DNA of 64,000 nucleotides from Bog-532 sp963830385 (GTDB lineage Bacteria > Actinomycetota > Actinomycetes > Streptosporangiales > Streptosporangiaceae): assembly GCA_963830385.1 (NCBI GenBank), contig CAWHMD010000005.1, forward strand, positions 1,054,001-1,118,000, given 5' to 3'. Below, in pieces: positions 43,262 to 51,531 of this stretch; position 1 is the stretch's first letter, and each line of letters starts with the position of its first letter. Made by a program: the position numbers and the translations under genes. The notes beneath the pieces are model-generated. The model made no database searches. It worked only from the letters and a program-made list of their open reading frames with translations, and was not told the origin of the DNA.

Positions 43262-43558
43262 ATGTTCGCGCGCGTGATCACAGCCCAGGCAGGCGCCGAA
43301 GGATTCGACGGCACCATCCGCCTTGCCGAGCAGCAGCTGCCCGGTGCCCGCCAGATGCCCGGGTTCAAAGGCTATTACCTGCTCACCGACGCCGAGACCG
43401 GCAAGCTCGTCATCATCTCGCTGTGGGAGACCCGCGAGCAGATGGACGCAGTCACAGCCGGGGCAGGGCCGTCCGGCATCCGGGAACAGCACAATCCAGC
43501 GACAGCGGGACTCACGGCACAGCACCTGGAAACCTACGAAGTCACGATGCACATCTGA
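43262..43558 (+). CDS. antibiotic-biosynthesis-monooxygenase-like (ABM/Dabb fold) small protein
   Basis: A 98-residue protein starting MFARVITAQAGAEGFDG with GAAGGAGAGCG just upstream. The pattern PGFKGYYLLTDAETGKLVIISLWETREQMDA is that of ferredoxin-like ABM-domain proteins, including heme-degrading and quinone monooxygenases. Catalytic type cannot be told from sequence. It stands alone just outside the attR repeat, before the aldehyde dehydrogenase. Confidence 0.75.
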   Translation: MFARVITAQAGAEGFDGTIRLAEQQLPGARQMPGFKGYYLLTDAETGKLVIISLWETREQMDAVTAGAGPSGIREQHNPATAGLTAQHLETYEVTMHI

Positions 43559-43702
43559 GCCCCGGGCCTTCGACATCACGCCTTGTCACGCTGTTCCGCC
43601 CAGTCCAGGTTGAGCGTGGTCAGGTCCGCCGTGCATCGGGAGGCAGCCCGGCGAACGGCCAAGTTGGCACTCCCAGATCAACGCTGTAGGGTAACACCGT
43701 AG

Positions 43703-43717
43703 GTCTACATTGTAGAC
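43703..43717. promoter_or_regulatory. palindromic operator upstream of the aldehyde dehydrogenase gene
   Basis: GTCTACATTGTAGAC is a perfect 6-3-6 palindrome 73 bases before the dehydrogenase start. A TetR-type repressor is encoded directly after that gene, so this is the natural candidate operator. Confidence 0.6.
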
Positions 43718-43789
43718 AGGCGCACGAAGTGCAGGCTCGCCGCAAATCGGTGGCTACCTGATCGTGCCGCCAAGGGAGATGACCAGTTC

Positions 43790-45280
43790 GTGACCATGAC
43801 CATGAACCGCGAGGTCGAGAGCTTTACCCGCGCACAGCGTCAGCTGTTCATTGACGGTAAATGGACCGACGCAGCTTCCGGCAGGTCGTTCGAGACCCCC
43901 GACCCGGCGACGGGCGAGACCCTCGCCCACATCGCTGAGGGCGACACAGAAGACATTGACCGGGCAGTACGAGCCGCCCGGAAGGCGTTCGAATCTGGTC
44001 CGTGGTCGAAGATGACGCCGTCTGAGCGCGGCCGGATCATCTGGCGGGTCGGTGACCTGATTCTGGAGCATGCCGACGAGCTCGCTCAGCTCGAGTCGCT
44101 CGACAACGGCAAGCCGTTCGAGGTAGCGCGGGGGGCCGACGTACCGCTGGCCGCCGACCTGTTCCACTACATGGCGGGCTGGGCGACCAAGATCGAGGGC
44201 AACTCGATCAACATCTCGGTGCCCTACATGCCGGGCGCCAACTTCCACTCCTACACGCTCCGCGAGCCGCTCGGCGTGGTCGGGCAGATCATCCCCTGGA
44301 ACTTCCCGCTGCTGATGGCGGCCTGGAAGCTCGGTCCCGCGCTGGCCACGGGCAACTGCGTGGTGCTCAAGCCGGCCGAGCAGACCTCACTGACCGCGCT
44401 GCGGCTGGCCGGGCTGATCGCCGAAGCGGGCGTGCCCGACGGCGTGGTGAACGTGGTGACCGGCTTCGGCGAGACCGCGGGGGCCGCGTTGGCCGCGCAC
44501 CCGGACGTGGACAAGGTCGCATTCACCGGGTCGACCGAGGTCGGCAAGCTGATCGTGCAGGCGGCCGGGGCCACCAACCTGAAGAAGCTGACCCTGGAGC
44601 TGGGCGGCAAGAGCCCGAACATCGTCTTCGACGACGCGGGGCCCGAGGCTATCGAGGGCGCGGCTAACGCGATCTTCTTTAACCATGGGCAGTGCTGCGT
44701 GGCGGGATCGCGGCTATACGTCCAGGACAGCAGGTTTGACGAGGTCGTCGACGGCGTCGCGGCGATCGCCAAGTCGATCAAGATGGGGCCGGGGATGGAG
44801 CCGGGGACGCAGATGGGCCCGCTGGTATCGGAGGAGCAGTTCCACCGGGTCAGCGGGTTCCTGGCGTCCGGCAAGGCGGACGGCGCGACCGCGCTGGCGG
44901 GCGGCGGACGCCACGGTGACCGCGGTTACTTCATCGAGCCGACCGTGCTGACCGACACCCAGCCGGACATGAAGGTGGTTCGCGAGGAGATCTTCGGGCC
45001 CGTTCTGGTCGCGGCGAAGTTCACTGATCTCGACGAGATCGCCAGGGTGGCCAACGACTCCGAATACGGCCTCGGCGCCGGCATCTGGACCAAGGACATC
45101 TCCAAGGCGCACGCGCTGGCCAAGAAACTGCGGGCCGGCACCGTCTGGATCAACTGCTACAACGTCTTCGACGCGGCACTGCCGTTCGGCGGCTACAAGC
45201 AGTCCGGCTGGGGCCGCGAGATGGGCCATGAGGTCCTGAACAACTACACCGAAGTCAAGGCAGTCACCACTCAGCTGTAG
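43790..45280 (+). CDS. NAD(P)-dependent aldehyde dehydrogenase family protein
   Basis: A 496-residue ALDH of the betaine/phenylacetaldehyde-dehydrogenase type. It has IIPWNFPLLMAAWKLGPALATGN, KPAEQTSLTAL, the cofactor site FTGSTEVGKLI, the general base in LELGGKSPNIV and the catalytic Cys in GQCCVAGSR. EEIFGPVL and PFGGYKQSGWGRE close the domain. All catalytic residues are present. It oxidises an aldehyde to the acid; the actual substrate is not evident. The GTG at 43790 follows GGGAGATG. It is paired with the downstream TetR gene. Confidence 0.92.
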   Translation: MTMTMNREVESFTRAQRQLFIDGKWTDAASGRSFETPDPATGETLAHIAEGDTEDIDRAVRAARKAFESGPWSKMTPSERGRIIWRVGDLILEHADELAQLESLDNGKPFEVARGADVPLAADLFHYMAGWATKIEGNSINISVPYMPGANFHSYTLREPLGVVGQIIPWNFPLLMAAWKLGPALATGNCVVLKPAEQTSLTALRLAGLIAEAGVPDGVVNVVTGFGETAGAALAAHPDVDKVAFTGSTEVGKLIVQAAGATNLKKLTLELGGKSPNIVFDDAGPEAIEGAANAIFFNHGQCCVAGSRLYVQDSRFDEVVDGVAAIAKSIKMGPGMEPGTQMGPLVSEEQFHRVSGFLASGKADGATALAGGGRHGDRGYFIEPTVLTDTQPDMKVVREEIFGPVLVAAKFTDLDEIARVANDSEYGLGAGIWTKDISKAHALAKKLRAGTVWINCYNVFDAALPFGGYKQSGWGREMGHEVLNNYTEVKAVTTQL

Positions 45281-45390
45281 GCAAGTAAGAACATCGCTGG
45301 CCGGGCCGACAGGCCCGGCCAGCGAGTCATCAGTGCGATGGCGTGATATCCCAGCCCCGGACGCAGCCGGGGCGATAAGAGAGGTGCTCG

Positions 45391-46122
45391 ATGACCCCGA
45401 GGCCTGTCGGCCGCGCCGCTGCTGAATCCGGCGCGAACGGTGACGAGAAGATCACCCGGGACGTAGTGCTGGCCGCTGCGCTGGACATCATCGACCGAGA
45501 CGGCGCCGAGGCCCTGTCGATGCGGCGGCTCGCCCGCGCACTCGACCGGGACCCGATGATCTTGTACCGGCATGCACCGAACAAGGCGGCCCTCCTCGAC
45601 GGTGTCGTAGAGAGGGTCCTGGCCCAGCTCACGGTCGACGCAGCCGACCCCGACTGGGCCGGTCAATTGCGCTCCGTCGCCCGCGATTACCGCGCGCTCG
45701 CCCTGGCTCATCCGCATGTGGTGCCGCTGCTGGTCACGCGGCCGCTGGCCACACCGCTGGCCCTGCGCCCCCATGGCACGCTGCGTCCGCTCGAAGACGT
45801 GCTCGAGCTGCTCACCGGCGCCGGCTTCACGGGCCCTGACGCACTGCACATTTACCGGGCCTTGTTCGGCCTCCTGCACGGCCACGTACTCAACGAACTC
45901 CAGGAACTCGTTGACAACCCTGACGAGACCGACGACCTGCTACGGCTGGGGCTGCACCGGCTGCCGGTCGGCGAGTTCCGCCTGCTGCGCAGTCTCGCCC
46001 CCGTTCTGGCGAGCTATGACGGCGCCGCCGAACTCGAACGCGGTCTCGACATCCTGCTGACCGGGCTGACCGCCACCCTTACTCCACAGCCCGCCAGCCC
46101 ACAGGCCCTGGACCCAGGCTGA
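45391..46122 (+). CDS. TetR family transcriptional regulator (TetR_C-type)
   Basis: A 243-residue repressor. The N-terminal HTH is KITRDVVLAAALDIIDRDGAEALSMRRLARALDRDPMILYRH. The C-terminal ligand domain resembles the tetracycline-repressor class (YRALALAHPHVVPLLVTRPLATP). AAGAGAGGTG precedes the ATG. It lies 110 bases after the dehydrogenase and on the same strand, suggesting an aldehyde-responsive repressor acting at the GTCTAC/GTAGAC palindrome. Confidence 0.88.
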   Translation: MTPRPVGRAAAESGANGDEKITRDVVLAAALDIIDRDGAEALSMRRLARALDRDPMILYRHAPNKAALLDGVVERVLAQLTVDAADPDWAGQLRSVARDYRALALAHPHVVPLLVTRPLATPLALRPHGTLRPLEDVLELLTGAGFTGPDALHIYRALFGLLHGHVLNELQELVDNPDETDDLLRLGLHRLPVGEFRLLRSLAPVLASYDGAAELERGLDILLTGLTATLTPQPASPQALDPG

Positions 46123-46407
46123 GCCAACAGCCTCCGGCCCGACGTGGCAGAGGAACGCTCCTTCGGGCGACCGGCAGGCCGGCGCACCGCGGATTGTCTT
46201 TCCCGGCGCGGTCGTGCGACCCTGAGCCACGTAGCGGGCCTGAATCTGTCCGGACCAAATGCTTCTCGCGTCGGTGCGGGCGGCGATTTCGCTTGTTCTT
46301 GCCGGGCTGCGCAGCCGACGGTGCCAGGGCCGCGGCCACCAAGCAGCCGAGCCCGACGACCGAGACCGCGGCATGGTAAGTGCACCGGTCACAGTTATTA
46401 TCTGAGC
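46123..46407. other. no convincing gene; possible relic of a secreted protein on the minus strand
   Basis: On the minus strand a signal-peptide-like stretch (VSVVGLGCLVAAALAPSAAQ) is in one frame. Coding-like residues (QARYVAQGRTTAPGKTIRGA, CRSPEGAFLCHVG) continue in another. This could be a frameshifted small exported protein, but the evidence is thin and nothing else is visible. Confidence 0.25.
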
Positions 46408-46826
46408 GTGACCTTTGAGCGCATCACCACGAACCCAGATGTCATGGGTGGCCTGCCTTGCATCCGCGGGCTGCGCTTTCCTGTCGCGACTGTGGTCGCG
46501 ATGGTCGCGGACGGCATGACGACCGAGGATATCCTGGCCGAGCATCCCGGGCTCACCCGGGCGGCTGCCGACGGGATGGTTCTCGCCCGCGCCGCAGCCG
46601 AAGGTCGCGTGCTCATTTCAGCAGACACCGACTTCGGTGGCCTGCTGCCAGGTCCGGGGCGACTGAGCCGTCAGTACTCCTCATTCGGCGCCTGACCGGA
46701 CGCCGGGCAGCTGAGCAAGCAGCCATCATCCACGCCAATCTCGACCAAGTGGCTGAAGACTTGGACGCCGGTGCCGTCGTCGTGCTGGGCGATGAACGGG
46801 TCCGCATCCGGCCTCTACCGATGTAA
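46408..46826 (+). pseudogene. fused and frameshifted DUF433 antitoxin - DUF5615 PIN-like toxin relic
   Basis: From GTG 46408 the sequence TNPDVMGGLPCIRGLRFPVATVV and TTEDILAEHPGLTRAAADG is a DUF433 antitoxin. It then runs directly into ARAAAEGRVLISADTDFGGLL, the middle of a DUF5615 Mut7-C/PIN-like toxin, so the toxin N-terminus and the antitoxin C-terminus are deleted. A missing base after GGLL shifts the rest (SGATEPSVLLIRR...GDERVRIRPLPM) into another frame, ending at 46826. In intact systems the two genes are adjacent and separate. This copy cannot make a functional pair. Confidence 0.72.
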
Positions 46827-46939
46827 AAGCGGCGCATCCTGTGCGGTCCGGCCTGCAATGCTGCCGCGCCACACACATGCCACACGCCAAGACGCCGCGT
46901 GGCTAGTCACGGTCGCCCGCTCTTGCGCTCTGGCCCAGG

Positions 46940-47280
46940 TCAGAGGCGCATCCGATAGCGCAGGAAGACCGTCCCGCTCTTAAACCGGCGCTCGTCGAGC
47001 AGTTCGAGCGACACGCGGCGTCATTCGGCAGCGCTTGTTTGCCACCGCCGACGAGAACTGGCACGAGGAAAGTTGGAGCTCGTCGACCAGGCCTGCGGCG
47101 ATCGCCTGACCGGCGAGTTCTGCGCCGCCGATGCTGAGGTCAGAACCCAAGCCTTGCTTCATCCGCTCGATCGCGCCGGGGTCCAGTTCGCGTTCGATCC
47201 GCGTCCGGGCGCTTGACACCGATTCGATCGTCCGCGAGTAGACGACCCTTTCGGGGGTTTGCCAGCCGGATAGATCAGCT
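46940..47280 (-). pseudogene. RibD_C/dihydrofolate-reductase-family protein, 3' relic
   Basis: The sequence PERVVYSRTIESVSSARTRI, then DLSIGGAELAGQAIAAGLVDELQL, is intact in one frame. FLVPVLVGGGKQALPND continues in a second, and LELLDERRFKSGTVFLRYR in a third, to a stop at 46940. Together they match the C-terminal half of YyaP/YwjB-like reductases. The 5' half and start are gone and two indels interrupt the rest. Confidence 0.72.
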
Positions 47281-47313
47281 GTGCCATGTCGTCAGCTTCC
47301 CGTATCGCGCCTT

Positions 47314-48183
47314 TCACCGGGTGACCGAGGCCAGGATGTCGGGCCAGGCCACGAACGGGACGAGGTGGCCACTGCGGGGGTGGACGGTGAGGTGGGCGTG
47401 CGGCAGGGTCTGCGCCCACCAGCGGTGGTGCCCGCTGCCGAGGACCGGGTCATCGTCGCCGTAGTGGAGGGCGGTCGGTGCCTGGATCCGGGCAGGAGTG
47501 AACCCCCAGGACCGCGCGGTGGCAACCAGGTCGGCGGCGTGCCCGCGGGCGCCAGCGCGGAACGCCTCGCGCCACATGGTCGTGAGCGGCCGCTGCACGG
47601 CTGGGCGGGCCCGGACGGCGGTATCGGCCGGGCTGTACCAGGAGTCGCCGCACTTCTCCGGCGTCGCGGCCAGCGGTGCGGCGGCGCCGGCCGCGGCTGA
47701 GAGGGCCCGCTCCGGGTCGGTCGTGGCCATCGCGGCCAGGGCGCGGTCCCCGGCGGCCAGCCACCGGACCGCCTCGTCGGGGGCGGGCGTGGCGACCAGC
47801 GCGAGGGCACTGACCCGCTCGCCGAGGACCGCGGCGCAGGCAGCGGCGTACAGCCCGCCCACGGACCATCCCGCCACCGTGACCTGACCCAGCCACAGGT
47901 GGTCAAGGAGGCGGTCGAGGTCGGCGGCGAAGCCGGTGAGCGTCGGGTCGGGGACGGGATCGGATCCGCCGTAGCCGGGCCGGTCGACGGTGATCAGCCG
48001 GACTCCGGCCGCCGCCGTCGCGGCCGGGTCGGGACACAACATCCGGGAGCCGGGGCGTGGGTGCAGGAACAGCAGCGGGCGCCCCCGCCGGTCGCCCCAC
48101 TCGGCCCAGGCCAGCAGCCGCCCGTCCGCCAGGCGCAACGTCTCGTCGACGAGCGGAGCCGCGATCTCCCGGTCTGCTGCCAC
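47314..48183 (-). CDS. alpha/beta hydrolase
   Basis: A 289-residue hydrolase of the TAP/HlyC-like AB hydrolase type. The oxyanion strand is LLFLHPRPGSR (HxRPGSR, as in proline-iminopeptidase-like proteins). The nucleophile Ser is in AGWSVGGLYA, the acid in YGDDDPVL and the His in SGHLVPF. The triad is complete. The substrate is unknown. It is followed on the same strand by the DHFR-family relic and lies 88 bases after the large LuxR regulator. Confidence 0.85.
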   Translation of the reverse strand: MAADREIAAPLVDETLRLADGRLLAWAEWGDRRGRPLLFLHPRPGSRMLCPDPAATAAAGVRLITVDRPGYGGSDPVPDPTLTGFAADLDRLLDHLWLGQVTVAGWSVGGLYAAACAAVLGERVSALALVATPAPDEAVRWLAAGDRALAAMATTDPERALSAAAGAAAPLAATPEKCGDSWYSPADTAVRARPAVQRPLTTMWREAFRAGARGHAADLVATARSWGFTPARIQAPTALHYGDDDPVLGSGHHRWWAQTLPHAHLTVHPRSGHLVPFVAWPDILASVTR

Positions 48184-48270
48184 AGACGGAGTCTCAGCGG
48201 GCCACTGGCCGCTGTCGTCCCGGCAGCCGGTGAAGATAACCGGGGACCCTTCCCGCCCGGCTGCGGAGGG

Positions 48271-51120
48271 TTACCGGTCGGTGGCCGGTTGCTGGCCGGC
48301 GATGAGTTCCCAGCGGCGGGTGATACCGAGCTTGCGGTAGACGTGGGCCAGGTGGGTTTCCACGGTGTTCACCGACAGGTAGAGCTGAGCGGCGATTTCC
48401 TTGTTGGTGCTCCCGGCCGCGGCCAGGTCGGCCACCGCCCGCTCTTGCGGGGTGAGGGCTCCCTCGGGGGTGGCCCGGGTCCGTCCCCCGGCGCGGCGCC
48501 ATCCCACCCGCGCCTGGTCGGCGTGCCAGGTCGCGCCGCAGTCCTCGGCCAGGTGCAGGGCCTGGGCCAGCAGTGGCCGCGCCCGGGCCGGCTGGCCGTG
48601 CCGCAGCAGGAAGCCGCCCTGGTCGGTCAGGGCCTCGGCCCGGGCCAGCACCATCGCGGGATGGTGCAGGTCAACGGCGCGGGCGAACCCTTCTTCGGCT
48701 TCCCGCAGGTCGCCACCGCGTTCGGCCAGGGCCGCCTCGCCTGCGGCCAGCACGGCTCGAGGCCAGTGCGACGGCAGGGCAGCCGCCCGGGGCCGCAGCC
48801 ACTCGATCACCCCAGCTGCCGCCTCTGTCCGGTCGCAGGCCAGGTGGGCCGCTATCGCCGAATGCGCCCAGGGGTAGATACACGGCTCGTTCAGGTCCAC
48901 CCGCCGGGCCGATCGCTCGAGCTGAGCGAAGATCCGGGAGGCCTCGGCCATCTGGCCGCGCCGGAAGGCCAGGAGGGCCAGGGCCAGGTGCGAGGTCGTC
49001 CACACCCGGCCGAGGCCGCCGCTGCCGGCCGTCAGCGCGGAGATCCGCTGGCAGCACCGGTCGGCCCGGTCCAGTTGCCCCAGGTCCAGCAGCGTGAGGG
49101 CTTGTTCGGCGAGGGCCAGCGGCATGGCGAACGGCATGAGCTCGGCCGTGTCGAGAAGCTGGTCGCAGACCGCCAGCGCCTCGTCCAGCCGCCCGGTGCG
49201 GCGCAGCACCGCCGCCAGCAGGCAGCGGCCTTCGAAGAGGTTCATCGGATAGCGGCGCTGCTCCGCACCGGCGAGGACCTCGGCCAGCAGGCTCTCGGCC
49301 TGGCCGAAGTTCTCCGACCAGGTAGCCAGCTCGGCGTACAGGACACGAGGGTCCGACCACTGGGTCACTTCGGGAATCCGCCCCGGTGCGCGGCCGGCGG
49401 CGGTCCTGGCCACCTCCAGCCCGGCCGGGTCGCCGGAAAGGTAGGCGCACTGGGCCCACACCGCGTCGGCCACCGCCTGGATCTGGCCGCCCACGCCCGC
49501 GGCGACCGACCTGGCCCGGGCCGCCAGCGGGAGAGCGGTCCGGGGTCCCAGCCGCAGCACGCTCAGGTGGGCCTGGTCGACCAGCACCACCGCGGCCACC
49601 TCGGAAGGCTCGGCCTCGACCAGCTGGACGGCCCGGTCGATCCGGGCCGACGCCTGCTCGATCCGCCCGGCCCGGAACTCGGCTTGCGCCAGGACCGACA
49701 GCGCGGCCAGGAACACCGGCCGGGGCAGCTCCGCGCGGTCGAGCAGTTGCTGGCAGGCGGCGGCCGCACCTTCGTTGTCCCCGGTGACCCGCAACGCTTC
49801 GGCCAGGTCGAGCAGGACATCGGGCGGGGCCTCGTCACCGGCCAGTTTCACCACGGCGGCCAGGTGGTGGCTGGCGGTGCCCGGGGCGCCGTGTTGCAGC
49901 GCCTGCCGCCCGGCCCGGGTGATGACCTCCAGGGCCACGGGATCGGCCAGGCGGGCGGCGACGGCGTGCTCGGCGGTCTCGGCGGCGGGGGCCTTCCGGT
50001 CCAGGAGCACCCGGAAGGCGAGTTCGTGCAGGTGGGTTCGGGCCGGGGCGGCCTGGTCGTAGACGGCCAGCCGGACCAGATGGTGGCTGAACGTGGCCCA
50101 GCCGTCGCCGTCGTCGGCGACCAGGCCGGCGGCGGCCAGGGTTTGCCGGGTACGCGCCGCTTCGGCAGGATCCAGCCCGGCCATTCCGGCTGCCACCTCG
50201 GGGCGGAAACGGCGGCCCAGCACGCTGGCGGCCTGCAGGTAGGACTCGGCGGCGGCCCCCACGCCGGTGAAACGGGACAGCAGCAGCCGGGCGGCCCAGG
50301 AACCACCGGGCCCGCCCGCGTGGTCCGGCAGGGCCTGGCCCGCTCGCAGGCGGTCGGCCACGTAGCCCAGCAGCAGCGGGTTACCCGCGCAGGCGGCAAC
50401 GGCGGCTTCGACGTCCACCGGGCCCGCCAGCTCGCCGAGCTGCCCGGTCACCAGCGCGGTCGCGGCCGCGTCGGTGAGCGGCACGAGCCGTTCCAGGTCG
50501 GCAAGCCCCTCGGCCGCCAGTTCGGTCGCCGCCCGGGCGGCCTGCGGTGGCCAGGGACGGGCGGTGGCCACCACCGCCACCGGCAGGTCCGGCAGCCGGC
50601 GGCAGATCAGCCGCAGCAAGGTCAGCGAGTCCGGGTCGGCCCAGTGCGCGTCGTCCACCGCGATCAGCAGCGGGCGCACCGCCGCCTGCCGCAGCCGCCC
50701 GAGAATGGCAGACAGGTGGTTGGCGGCCCGCTCGTCGGCCCGGTCGGTCCCGTCCGCGACATCGAGCACCTCGGATCCGACCAGCGGCCGCAGAGCCTGG
50801 CCGAGCAGCCCAAACGGCAGCGCGGCTTCGGCGACGTCGGCCCGGCCGATCCCCACGACCATCCGGCCGGCGGCGAGCTCGACGGCCTGGTCCAGCAGCG
50901 CCGTTTTGCCCAGCCCGGCCTCGGCCAGCACGAAGACCGCCCCGCCGTGGCCGCCTACGGCCCGGTCCAGGAGCGCCCCGATCGTCGCCAGCGCCCCGTC
51001 TCGTTCGGCCAGCGCCACGCCCAACAGCTTGCGGTCCTTCCTGCCGGCGATGGGAGTCCGGCCACCCCAGTCTGCCGGGACAGCCGGGCAGCCGCCAGAG
51101 GGGCTCGCCGCTGATCTCAC
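48271..51120 (-). CDS. large ATP-binding LuxR (LAL-type) transcriptional regulator
   Basis: About 949 residues. An STAND/AAA ATPase module has Walker A in LAEAGLGKTAL (about 65-75) and Walker B in LLIAVDDAHWAD (about 151-162). A long TPR-like helical middle follows, then a C-terminal LuxR helix-turn-helix (LTPQERAVADLAAAGSTNKEIAAQLYLSVNTVETHLAHVYRKL). LAL regulators often activate antibiotic or catabolic genes. The start is uncertain: GTG 51120 is the longest frame. TTG 51024 and GTG 51018, near an AGGAAGGA tract, fit the start of the ATPase domain better. It is divergent from the whiB7-like gene. Confidence 0.85.
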   Translation of the reverse strand: MRSAASPSGGCPAVPADWGGRTPIAGRKDRKLLGVALAERDGALATIGALLDRAVGGHGGAVFVLAEAGLGKTALLDQAVELAAGRMVVGIGRADVAEAALPFGLLGQALRPLVGSEVLDVADGTDRADERAANHLSAILGRLRQAAVRPLLIAVDDAHWADPDSLTLLRLICRRLPDLPVAVVATARPWPPQAARAATELAAEGLADLERLVPLTDAAATALVTGQLGELAGPVDVEAAVAACAGNPLLLGYVADRLRAGQALPDHAGGPGGSWAARLLLSRFTGVGAAAESYLQAASVLGRRFRPEVAAGMAGLDPAEAARTRQTLAAAGLVADDGDGWATFSHHLVRLAVYDQAAPARTHLHELAFRVLLDRKAPAAETAEHAVAARLADPVALEVITRAGRQALQHGAPGTASHHLAAVVKLAGDEAPPDVLLDLAEALRVTGDNEGAAAACQQLLDRAELPRPVFLAALSVLAQAEFRAGRIEQASARIDRAVQLVEAEPSEVAAVVLVDQAHLSVLRLGPRTALPLAARARSVAAGVGGQIQAVADAVWAQCAYLSGDPAGLEVARTAAGRAPGRIPEVTQWSDPRVLYAELATWSENFGQAESLLAEVLAGAEQRRYPMNLFEGRCLLAAVLRRTGRLDEALAVCDQLLDTAELMPFAMPLALAEQALTLLDLGQLDRADRCCQRISALTAGSGGLGRVWTTSHLALALLAFRRGQMAEASRIFAQLERSARRVDLNEPCIYPWAHSAIAAHLACDRTEAAAGVIEWLRPRAAALPSHWPRAVLAAGEAALAERGGDLREAEEGFARAVDLHHPAMVLARAEALTDQGGFLLRHGQPARARPLLAQALHLAEDCGATWHADQARVGWRRAGGRTRATPEGALTPQERAVADLAAAGSTNKEIAAQLYLSVNTVETHLAHVYRKLGITRRWELIAGQQPATDR

Positions 51121-51192
51121 CGGTTGCCGGGATGACCGGACCCGGCCGGGCCGGCAGGCTGGCAGTCATGGGGGCTGCGAAAGGGGACACCG

Positions 51193-51498
51193 ATGCAGTG
51201 GCGCGAGGCCGCGGTAGCCGGTCAGGTTGTGATAAACGGGGCGGCTACCGCGATCCCGGCGGGGCGGGATCTCCCATGTCTCCAGGCATCGGAGCTGTTC
51301 TTCGCCGAATCGCCTGAGGATGTGGAGCAAGCGAAGGCTTTGTGCCGGGGCTGCCGGGCCAGGGTCGCCTGCCTGGCGGGCGCGCTCGCCCGCGGGGAGC
51401 CCTGGGGAGTCTGGGGCGGCGAGTTGCTGATGAGCGGCGCGATCGTGCCGCACAAGCGTCCTCGTGGACGGCCCCCGAAGACCCGCGTGGCGGCCTAG
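51193..51498 (+). CDS. whiB7: WhiB7-like iron-sulfur transcription factor
   Basis: A 101-residue WhiB protein with the four cluster Cys (C29, C51, C54, C60, pattern C-x21-C-x2-C-x5-C) and the GEPWGVWGGE turn. The C-terminal AT-hook RPRGRPP at 89-95 is diagnostic of WhiB7, the [4Fe-4S] factor that binds SigA and AT-rich promoter DNA to induce intrinsic antibiotic resistance. AAAGGGG lies upstream of the ATG. The usual long attenuated leader is not obvious, because the divergent LuxR gene begins 72-175 bases away depending on its start. Confidence 0.85.
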   Translation: MQWREAAVAGQVVINGAATAIPAGRDLPCLQASELFFAESPEDVEQAKALCRGCRARVACLAGALARGEPWGVWGGELLMSGAIVPHKRPRGRPPKTRVAA

Positions 51499-51531
51499 CC
51501 CGGGCCCGGCGCTCGTCATAGCCTGCCCTTT

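Noticed and set aside
47899..51114. 1071-residue plus-strand open frame opposite the LuxR regulator
   Set aside because: It is the antisense shadow of a well-supported LAL gene in GC-rich DNA; its translation is Gly/Gln/Arg/Pro rich with no domain.
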